Part shown: positions 1 to 5,837 of the stretch, one piece after another
How positions within the stretch are numbered: the stretch's first letter is position 1
Layout: the number at the start of each line of letters is the position of its first letter
Source: JAAYJK01 sp964531295
Lineage (GTDB): Bacteria > Bacillota > Syntrophomonadia > Syntrophomonadales > Syntrophomonadaceae
Length of the DNA stretch: 10,655 nt
Reading direction: 5' to 3'
Assembly: GCA_964531295.1 (NCBI GenBank)
Contig: CAZHHJ010000080.1
Span: forward strand, 1-10,655
Made by a program: the position numbers and the translations under genes
The notes under the pieces: model-generated
Seen by the model: the letters and a program-made list of their open reading frames with translations, nothing else
What the model was told of the DNA's origin: nothing
Database searches by the model: none

Positions 1-286
1 ATAAAAAAGTTTTGCGAGACAACGGTTTGGATAAAACTAATTCCAGGGTACCCCTTTCTTTTTCCCCCACCACAGCATCCATGGCTGCAAAGATACCAAT
101 AAGTGGACATAAAATTGCAAACAACTCAAAAAAGGGATCCAATACATTATTTGAATTAGCTGTCGGTCCCACCTCGGTGTAAAGGGCCATAATTATCCCA
201 CCGAAAACAGCCATCAGCAACAGTATCAGCTTCCAGTTTCTCCTGTGTTCCACCAATTCTCTTTTTGCTACACTTAGAAGTTTCAA
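1..286 (-). CDS. ABC-2 type transporter permease, N-terminal part (cut by window edge)
   Basis: Ninety-five codons are visible, starting at TTG 286 and running off the left edge. The start is set by GGAGGG at 294-299, seven bases upstream; an in-frame stop lies at 311-313 and no ATG fits. The protein begins MKLLSVAKRELVEHRR, then a hydrophobic segment at about residues 18-36, an outside stretch, and a second membrane segment at about 53-72. It is followed by DAVVGEKERGTLELVLSKPL (70-89). An E-[KR]-E-R-G-T-LE-x-[LV]L-S-x-P signature just after the second helix is typical of ABC-2 permeases of the NosY type, which export substrates with a separate ATPase. The substrate cannot be told. It lies downstream of the sensor kinase on the same strand, separated by about 195 bp holding repeats. 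The family call is fairly secure; the rest of the gene is not seen. Confidence 0.8.
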   Translation of the reverse strand, partial: MKLLSVAKRELVEHRRNWKLILLLMAVFGGIIMALYTEVGPTANSNNVLDPFFELFAILCPLIGIFAAMDAVVGEKERGTLELVLSKPLSRKTFL

Positions 287-332
287 GCAAAATCCCTCCA
301 AAAAAACATTTTATTACGTAATTTAGTCACTG

Positions 333-361
333 TTGACAGTGGGGATGGTTCTTACTGTCAA
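333..361. repeat. Perfect inverted repeat (8-bp stem, 13-nt loop), REP-like
   Basis: TTGACAGT at 333-340 is matched by ACTGTCAA at 354-361 around the loop GGGGATGGTTCTT. The stem is perfect, and there is no T-run on the minus strand that would make it a simple terminator for the kinase gene. It sits in the same intergenic block as the two GGTACC-centred units to its right. I infer it is part of a dispersed non-coding repeat of the REP type. Confidence 0.65.
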
Positions 362-370
362 CCTTGTCCA

Positions 371-391
371 AGGGGCAGGTACCTTATCCCC
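371..391 (+). repeat. 21-nt GGTACC-centred repeat unit, copy 1
   Basis: The unit AGGGGCAGGTACCTTATCCC plus one C is an imperfect palindrome around GGTACC. It matches the reverse complement of the block at 451-471 at 17 of 21 positions, so the two form an inverted pair. Such intergenic inverted pairs resemble REP elements mobilised by REP-associated tyrosine transposases; no such transposase is in this window. Confidence 0.6.
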
Positions 392-450
392 AATAAGTTT
401 GTCACGGACTTGGTGGCACACTACTTAATATTATCCTAATAAATGGAAAT

Positions 451-471
451 AGGGGCAAGGTACCTGTCCCT
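451..471 (-). repeat. 21-nt GGTACC-centred repeat unit, copy 2 (inverted)
   Basis: On the minus strand this reads AGGGACAGGTACCTTGCCCC plus one T, the partner of the unit at 371-391 with 59 bp between them. Two of the four differences would be G-U pairs if the two arms folded together in RNA. It begins 10 bases after the sensor kinase stop codon, so it may also shape the 3' end of that transcript, although there is no clean U-tract. Confidence 0.6.
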
Positions 472-481
472 ACGCCCTTGT

Positions 482-2251
482 CTATTTTTGCTTTTTGGGG
501 ATTATAAAATAGAAAGTTGATCCTTTGCCCCGATTTTTTTCTACGCCGGTTATACCGTTATGGTTTTCCACCAAATGTTTGACAATGGATAGGCCTAAAC
601 CGGTACCTCCAGTCTTTCTTGAGCGGGCTTTATCTACCCGGTAGAAACGCTCAAAGACCCGCTCCGCTTCCTTCTCGGGAATGCCTTCACCCCGGTCAAT
701 AACCATTACTTTTATTTTATCTCCTTCGTCTTTCAGAGTAATGTTGACCGGTTCACCTTCTGGACTATAGGTAAGCGCATTATCAATAAGATTCAGCAGC
801 ACCTGGGTTATCAGCTCTTTATCACATTCTACCAAAACCTGCCCGGCTGGTTTGATTATATTAATCTCTGAAATTTCCCCATCCCTTTTGACCATATCAA
901 CTGTTTCCTCAATCAAACGCACCATATCAACATTTCTAATATTGAGGCCTGATTTTCCTGATTCCAGGCTGGATAGTTCCAGCAAGCGGTTAATCAGTTT
1001 ACTCAGCCTGATTGCTTCATTATAAATTATTTGGGTAAACTCTCTGACGTTCTGCTGATTTCCTTCGCTCTCATTCATAAGTGTTTCCGCAAAGCCGCTT
1101 ATACTGGCAACTGGTGTCTTCAATTCATGGGAAACGTTGGCCACAAAATCCCGGCGTACCCGCTCCAGTCTTTTCAATTCGGTAATATCGTTTAACACTA
1201 CCAGCACACCGCCATATGTTCGTGGTATGTCTTTGCTTATTGGCAGGATATTGGCTTCAATTTGTTTTTCAGATGGGGTAAACAACTGAATCTCTTTGCG
1301 AACTGGTTGCAACATTCTCCTGACTTCATTAATAGCTTGCAGCACATCATAATTATTAATTACTTCCAGATGTTTTCTACCTTGATACTCATCTCCCATA
1401 GCCAGTAGTTTTTGCGCTTTAGGGTTGGCATAGGTGATCCGGGCATCCATATCCACCATAATGATACCATTTACGGTATTTTTCAAAACTGCTTCCAGGC
1501 GATTATTAACCGCTGAGATTTCTTTCACGGTTTTATCCATCTCACTAGCCATGTAATTAACCGCCGAGGCTAATAAGCCCAATTCATCATCTGACCAGTA
1601 AGATATCCTTTTGTCCAAATCTCCCCGGGCTATCTCTTCTACTACGCTGGTGAGTTCTGTTAAGGGCTGAATAAAATTAGCTGCTAAGCGGGTGCTGATG
1701 ATAAATGCTATAAATCCAATCAACATAATTGCCAGCAAAATAAGGAGAAGAATATGGTAATGCCCGGCCTCCGCTTCTTCCAATGATCTGGCCAGCCTGA
1801 CTACCCCCTGCATATCCTGGTTGATAAATGGAACGGCCACATATATCATCTGCTGACCCTCGGTTTCACTTAAACGAGTTGATACTCCAGTGTCCCCTTG
1901 CAATGCCTGGTGTATTTCGGGACGTTCTTTATGAGACCCCAGCTTGACCATATCAAACCTGGAATCAGCAATAACTTTACCCTGGGTATCCACTATAGTC
2001 ACCCGGGCATCTAAATTCAGAGCCACCAGTTTGCTTATATCGTTCATATCTTCGGAAAGATCAGTTCTAGCAGTCTGATCATCCTCAATCATTGATGCTG
2101 CTAGTCTGGTCTCTCGCTCCAAATTGATCTTAACATTCTCCAGGTAATATTCTCTGAGGCTTACGCTCAATATAGCTACGGTTGCCAGGAGGATAAGCAT
2201 TATAATTAATAAATATGATCCAGTAAGTCGCTTCCCGATTGATCTTTTCAT
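482..2251 (-). CDS. Membrane sensor histidine kinase (PhoR/WalK-like architecture)
   Basis: This 589-residue protein senses a signal outside the membrane and phosphorylates the adjacent response regulator. Visible parts in order: transmembrane helix at about 13-31; extracytoplasmic sensor region 32-164; second helix at about 166-186; HAMP linker 187-240; PAS domain about 250-357 (GIIMVDMDARITYANPKAQK); DHp helix with the phospho-accepting H375 in FVANVSHELKTP; and a C-terminal ATPase domain with the N box (NLIDNALTYSPEG), G1 box (DRGEGIP), F box (FERFYR) and G2 box (GGTGLGLSIVKHL). All catalytic motifs are intact. The ATG lies 2 nt after the regulator's stop codon, with GGAGG ten bases upstream inside the regulator gene, so the two are translationally coupled. 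Layout and length match B. subtilis PhoR (579 residues) and also WalK; no phosphate genes are in view to decide. Confidence 0.95.
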   Translation of the reverse strand: MKRSIGKRLTGSYLLIIMLILLATVAILSVSLREYYLENVKINLERETRLAASMIEDDQTARTDLSEDMNDISKLVALNLDARVTIVDTQGKVIADSRFDMVKLGSHKERPEIHQALQGDTGVSTRLSETEGQQMIYVAVPFINQDMQGVVRLARSLEEAEAGHYHILLLILLAIMLIGFIAFIISTRLAANFIQPLTELTSVVEEIARGDLDKRISYWSDDELGLLASAVNYMASEMDKTVKEISAVNNRLEAVLKNTVNGIIMVDMDARITYANPKAQKLLAMGDEYQGRKHLEVINNYDVLQAINEVRRMLQPVRKEIQLFTPSEKQIEANILPISKDIPRTYGGVLVVLNDITELKRLERVRRDFVANVSHELKTPVASISGFAETLMNESEGNQQNVREFTQIIYNEAIRLSKLINRLLELSSLESGKSGLNIRNVDMVRLIEETVDMVKRDGEISEINIIKPAGQVLVECDKELITQVLLNLIDNALTYSPEGEPVNITLKDEGDKIKVMVIDRGEGIPEKEAERVFERFYRVDKARSRKTGGTGLGLSIVKHLVENHNGITGVEKNRGKGSTFYFIIPKKQK

Positions 2252-2253
2252 TT

Positions 2254-2952
2254 TTAATCAGCCTCCAACTTGTAGCCTAGTCCTCGCACAGTCTTTATAT
2301 ATCGAGGGTTCTTGGAATCCATCTCTATCTTATCGCGCAATTTACTTATATGCACATCCAATACCCTGGTGTTCACACTATCAGAATATTCCCAAAGTAA
2401 TTCCAAAAGATAATCCCTTTTTAATACTCGCCTCCGGTTGCGGATTAAAATATCGAGCAGTTCATATTCCTTCCGGGTCAGATCCAAGAGCTTATCATCG
2501 AAATATATTTCATGGCTCTCGGGTTTTACTGTAAATGGTCCAGCCCGGAACGTTGCCTTTTTTATATCATCTTCAGGTTCCGGCAGCAGATTGCGTCTTA
2601 AAACGGCTTTGACCCGTGCTACCAACTCCCTCACGCTGAACGGTTTGGTAACATAATCGTCAGCCCCCAGTTCCAGGCCCAGCACCCGATCTAATTCCTC
2701 ATCCCGGGCGGTAAGCATAATGATAGGAATTCTGCTGCCACTGCTTCGTATTTCCCGGCATATTTCCAGGCCACCTTTTTTCGGTAGCATTAAATCCAGG
2801 ATAAGAAGATCTGGCTTTTCTCTTTTGATAATCTCAGCCACTTCAGCACCATCGTAGGCATAAAGCGTGTTAAATCCTTCTTTATTGAGATTATAGGTAA
2901 TTAATCTGACTAGAGACTCTTCGTCATCAACAACCAGTATTTTTCTTTTCAC
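2254..2952 (-). CDS. OmpR/PhoB-family response regulator (PhoP-like)
   Basis: This 232-residue DNA-binding regulator is the partner of the kinase gene that follows it. The receiver domain has the acidic pair D9/D10, phospho-acceptor D53 (LLILDLMLPKKGG), switch T81 in MLTARDE, and K103 in VTKPF. The C-terminal winged helix runs from about 137 to 230, with the recognition helix region TRVLDVHISKLRDKIE and the closing hairpin YIKTVRGLGYKLE. Sequence style (VVDDEES near the start, LGLELGADDY, the NPRYIKTVRGLGYKLE ending) is closer to PhoP than to WalR, but that is judgement by eye. The start is GTG 2952, supported by GAGGTG seven bases upstream. It begins 98 bp after the nucleoside kinase gene. 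No convincing pho box or strong promoter was found in that gap; a weak TAATAT -10 is present. Confidence 0.95.
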   Translation of the reverse strand: MKRKILVVDDEESLVRLITYNLNKEGFNTLYAYDGAEVAEIIKREKPDLLILDLMLPKKGGLEICREIRSSGSRIPIIMLTARDEELDRVLGLELGADDYVTKPFSVRELVARVKAVLRRNLLPEPEDDIKKATFRAGPFTVKPESHEIYFDDKLLDLTRKEYELLDILIRNRRRVLKRDYLLELLWEYSDSVNTRVLDVHISKLRDKIEMDSKNPRYIKTVRGLGYKLEAD

Positions 2953-3050
2953 CTATTTTCACCTCAATACCAGGTAATATCTATATATTAAACCTTAATC
3001 ATCTGGGTTGAAATACCTGTTACGTGAATTTACAGGTGTATCCTCGTTCC

Positions 3051-4721
3051 TTAGTAGTGAAACCAGCTTCCGCCTATAAATTCTCTTAATATGGAGTTAG
3101 GTGGAATAGGCTCTGTTGGAGCATCCCGGAAGTAAGTGAGAAACTTGGAGAGGCGTTTGGCCTCTATATATTCTGCTTCACCTGGGCCGATATCCATTAG
3201 CAGTGGTTCAGCATATTTCTTGATAACAGCCAGTTCATAAACCAGAGAAGAATTAAACATTACATCCGCATTTTCTTGAAAAGGGAAAATATTTTTCATC
3301 TCTCCCCTCCGAACCGAAGGCCAGCGATTTAATGTTTCTCTGGTTCCATGCCCTCGGGTGCGTGCATCTCTTATTATCCTGCGCAGGAGCCGGCAGTCAG
3401 TAGTCGGAATTCGATTGGAAAAATCAATGTTCAACTGGGTCAGGGCACTGATGTATATCTTGAACTTCTGTTCAGGTGGTATACTCCAGGTCAATTGGTC
3501 GTTCAAGCCATGTATGCCTTCTACTATTATCGGTTCTCTAGTAGGTATTTTAACTGGAACACCGTAATCTTCGCATCTACCCTTTTTAAAATTAAAAATC
3601 GGTACCTGTACTTCTTCCCCTTTAATCAATTTACCCAAATCCTCATTGAAAAGATCAAGTTTCAATGCTTCCAGGGCTTCAAAATCATATTCGCCGTTTT
3701 CATCCCGGGGGGTTTCGTTCCTATCAACAAAATAATTATCCATGGAAACCATCACTGGCTTGAGCCCATTCACCCGCAGCTGTATCATCAGTCTCTGAGC
3801 AAAGGTAGTCTTCCCTGAAGAAGATGGACCAGCTATCAATATCAAACGAACTTCTGTGTTCTGGCAGATCATATCAGCAATAGAGGCTATCTTCTTCTCA
3901 TGCAGTGCTTCATTAATCCTGATTAAGTCGATTATATCCTGATTTTCTATAATATCGTTTAAAGCAGCTACGTGTGGGGTCCCCATCATCTCCACCCATT
4001 CTTTGGCTTCTGAATATACACTAAAAAGCTTGCTCTGATCTATATAAGGTTGAATCGCGTTGGGGCTGCTCCGCTCTGGAGTTTGAAGTATCAGCCCCGG
4101 GGGATAGTTTATAAGCCTGAAATTATCGAGCATTCCTGAATTGGGCACCATATGACCATAAAAATATTCATAATAACCATCCAGTTCATACATGTGAACT
4201 ACTTCTTTCTCTCTGAATTCCAGGAGCTTAATCTTATCCATCATACCTTGCTTTTCATAGATGAAAGCGGCTTGTGCTCGAGGAATCAACATTTTCTTAA
4301 TTGGCAAATCGAGTACTGCCAGCTCGCGCATACGTTTTTGGATCCGCGCAGCCTCTGTATCATCCAGTACTTTGTCCAATAGTTCGCAATACAGCCCGTT
4401 GGACAGCGAGTGCTTTACCAGCAGTTGAGTTTCCGGGTAAAGCTCCCGGCAGGCTTTCAATAAAAGGAAAGTTACGCCCCGTCGATAAATCCTAAACCCG
4501 ATTTCCGTACTTAAATCCAACAATTCAACCCGGCATGGCTCTGTAAACACGTAATTTAGATCTTTTAGATTATTATTCACAGAAATTGCCACAACTCGGT
4601 AGGGTAGCTGCTGCTTGATGTTGTTGATCAGTTCCGATGCTGTACTGTTTAAGTCTACGACATAATCCCCTAGACCTTTAATATTGATTTGCACTTTGCT
4701 TTCTCTTAATGATTCCCCCAT
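3051..4721 (-). CDS. TGS-domain nucleoside (uridine) kinase-like protein
   Basis: This 556-residue two-part protein is of a type widespread in Clostridia. Residues 1-75 look like a TGS/ubiquitin-like fold. Residues about 75-230 resemble the second additional domain of threonyl-tRNA synthetase, including HSLSNGLYCEL (104-114) and the family stretch YYEYFYGHMVPNSGML (183-198). The C-terminal half is a phosphoribulokinase/uridine kinase domain: P-loop GPSSSGKT (298-305), acceptor-side motif SMDNYFVDRNETPRDENG (326-343), and EGIHGLND (401-408), equivalent to the EGI motif of uridine kinase. It is therefore predicted to phosphorylate a nucleoside with NTP in the cytoplasm; the true substrate is unknown. 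The ATG is preceded by AGGAGGG and a good promoter at 4759-4787, so it probably starts its own transcript. A weak 6-bp inverted repeat lies just after the stop. Confidence 0.9.
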   Translation of the reverse strand: MGESLRESKVQINIKGLGDYVVDLNSTASELINNIKQQLPYRVVAISVNNNLKDLNYVFTEPCRVELLDLSTEIGFRIYRRGVTFLLLKACRELYPETQLLVKHSLSNGLYCELLDKVLDDTEAARIQKRMRELAVLDLPIKKMLIPRAQAAFIYEKQGMMDKIKLLEFREKEVVHMYELDGYYEYFYGHMVPNSGMLDNFRLINYPPGLILQTPERSSPNAIQPYIDQSKLFSVYSEAKEWVEMMGTPHVAALNDIIENQDIIDLIRINEALHEKKIASIADMICQNTEVRLILIAGPSSSGKTTFAQRLMIQLRVNGLKPVMVSMDNYFVDRNETPRDENGEYDFEALEALKLDLFNEDLGKLIKGEEVQVPIFNFKKGRCEDYGVPVKIPTREPIIVEGIHGLNDQLTWSIPPEQKFKIYISALTQLNIDFSNRIPTTDCRLLRRIIRDARTRGHGTRETLNRWPSVRRGEMKNIFPFQENADVMFNSSLVYELAVIKKYAEPLLMDIGPGEAEYIEAKRLSKFLTYFRDAPTEPIPPNSILREFIGGSWFHY

Positions 4722-4758
4722 TAAATACCCTCCTAAAACCCCGTGTATATACCATTAT

Positions 4759-4787
4759 ATAATATAATCGTATATTTCATATGACAA
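4759..4787 (-). promoter_or_regulatory. Sigma-A type promoter for the nucleoside kinase gene
   Basis: On the minus strand TTGTCA (4782-4787, five of six matches to TTGACA) is followed after exactly 17 bases by TATTAT (4759-4764, five of six matches to TATAAT). An overlapping TATAAT lies five bases further on. The gene's ATG is about 38 bases downstream. Position, spacing and the preceding terminator all fit a housekeeping promoter. Confidence 0.7.
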
Positions 4788-4836
4788 TATTAATCAAAAG
4801 CCGGTAATACAATTAATTAACGGCAAATACTTCCCC

Positions 4837-4870
4837 AGAAAAGTGAAGAGGGCCTCTAGCCCTCTTTCAC
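4837..4870 (-). terminator. Probable terminator downstream of the 193-residue protein gene
   Basis: Read on the minus strand, GTGAA-(A)-GAGGG pairs with CCCTC-TTCAC around the loop CTAGAGG, ten pairs with one bulged A, followed by TTTTCT. The U-tract is short. It stands about 210 bp after the stop of the upstream gene and about 50 bp before the promoter of the next, so it separates two transcription units. Confidence 0.6.
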
Positions 4871-4897
4871 GGATGGGCAACGGCCCTTTTATCCGTG
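4868..4897. repeat. Second hairpin abutting the terminator (7-bp outer, 4-bp inner stem)
   Basis: CACGGAT (4868-4874) pairs perfectly with ATCCGTG (4891-4897). Inside it GGGC (4875-4878) pairs with GCCC (4883-4886), leaving a TTTT bulge on one side. It shares three bases with the terminator hairpin, so the two cannot both form completely. The rest of the 4722-5083 gap, about 185 bp up to the preceding stop, is AT-rich and shows no convincing gene. Confidence 0.55.
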
Positions 4898-5083
4898 CTT
4901 TATATGGTTTCATTAAAAAATATTCGACAAATTGAAAAAGTATTCCTCCTGGGAAATGTTTTCATATATTTCAAAGCTATGTTTTTATTCATTCTGTTAC
5001 AATTAATTATATTGCCAGCCTCAGGCCAGCGATTATGCATGGACAGTGCACAGGATTTTAATGTCACCCCTTCTTTCTTTCTA

Positions 5084-5665
5084 CTACAATAAGCTTAACA
5101 AGGCAATACTAAACACTTTACTATACACACCGTTTTTCATAGCATCCTGAAAGAGATACAGAAATTCTTCTTCACTCATGTCAGCTGCCGTCAATGCCAT
5201 AGCCTGAACGCCATTCTCATTCTCGCGGTAAAAAGCCAAACGAATAGTAAAGCGGTTCAAAGCCTTGATAAATATTCGCTCCATACCTATGGTGTGATCG
5301 CAGGCTGAAATTTCCCCCCGGGCATAAAGATCAAAATATTCATTAGTTTTAATAGGTTTGGAAGGCACTGGAGGAAGCTCCGTACTGCGGATAACGGTTT
5401 TGAGACCAGCTTGTAAAATGGGGGATATTATGCGTTTTTCTATACCCCTTTTTATTAGTTCAAAGATATCATCTTCAATTGCCTCCAGGGGCCTGGCTGC
5501 AACCTGGTAATGACCCTGGCTGTTTCTTTCCGAGTAAGAAAGGCGGATGGCTTCCTGCCCCATTTCATTGAGCTGAATCCTTTCAATGTTTATTTGCCCG
5601 TGGCCAGCAGATTCTTGAAAACTTGCTTCCTGTAATACCAGGCAGTAATGTCCGGCTTCACCCAT
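5084..5665 (-). CDS. Unrecognised 193-residue protein made of two internal repeats
   Basis: I do not recognise this family. The gene looks real: ATG 5665 has GGAGG eight bases upstream (AAAGGAGGAAAAGCTT), the frame is clean, and it ends in two consecutive TAG codons. No signal peptide, membrane helix or metal-binding motif is seen, so it is probably cytoplasmic. Residues 27-92 and 128-193 align without gaps at an offset of 101: ERI / ERI, IRLSY / IRLAF, then N, G, A, E, L, S and L at matching positions, about 13 identities in 66 plus many conservative pairs. Each copy reads as a short beta stretch (IRL) followed by an acidic turn and an amphipathic helix. The copies are joined by a Pro-rich linker at about 97-105. 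It lies between the pheT terminator and its own probable terminator, hence likely monocistronic. Function is unknown. Confidence 0.8.
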   Translation of the reverse strand: MGEAGHYCLVLQEASFQESAGHGQINIERIQLNEMGQEAIRLSYSERNSQGHYQVAARPLEAIEDDIFELIKRGIEKRIISPILQAGLKTVIRSTELPPVPSKPIKTNEYFDLYARGEISACDHTIGMERIFIKALNRFTIRLAFYRENENGVQAMALTAADMSEEEFLYLFQDAMKNGVYSKVFSIALLSLL

Positions 5666-5777
5666 AAGCTTTTCCTCCTTTCGGGTAATTGCCGAGTGTA
5701 CCTCTTTGCATATTTATGTATATTGCTTCTGGTATATTCCTGTGGGAAATTGTCTATCCCATCCTTAGTCGGCCTAC

Positions 5778-5812
5778 AAAAAACCTCCTGCATCATAATG
5801 ATTACAGGAGGT
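5778..5812 (-). terminator. Intrinsic terminator after pheT
   Basis: Minus-strand ACCTCCTG (5805-5812) pairs perfectly with CAGGAGGT (5783-5790) around a 14-nt loop that can itself pair weakly (ATCAT/ATGAT). A run of T follows directly (TTTTTTG). It lies 25 bp beyond the pheT stop and ends the pheST unit. The CAGGAGG arm resembles a ribosome site, but its pairing and the U-tract argue for termination. Confidence 0.85.
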
Positions 5813-5837
5813 ATTTACTAACAAGCTCTTCCTGAGC

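Noticed and set aside
2953..3050. Possible pho box / PhoP operator (CCTGT...ACAGG) upstream of the response regulator
   Set aside because: Only a 5-6 bp inverted repeat; it lacks the repeated hexamers with fixed spacing of a real PhoP site and may be a weak terminator for the kinase gene.
3348..3818. Plus-strand 156-codon frame inside the nucleoside kinase gene
   Set aside because: Shadow of the opposite-strand gene, whose motifs are complete over the same bases.
4900..5067. Minus-strand open frame of 55 codons from a GTG in the gap after the 193-residue gene
   Set aside because: Its ribosome site abuts the GTG, composition is not protein-like, and it runs into the hairpin region; no family resemblance.
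4895..5092. Plus-strand 65-codon hydrophobic frame
   Set aside because: No ribosome site, starts inside a hairpin arm and overlaps the end of the real minus-strand gene; AT-rich sequence readily gives hydrophobic codons.
5590..5796. Minus-strand 68-codon frame beginning in the pheT terminator
   Set aside because: It starts within the terminator loop, overlaps the well-supported 193-residue gene in another frame, and has no ribosome site.
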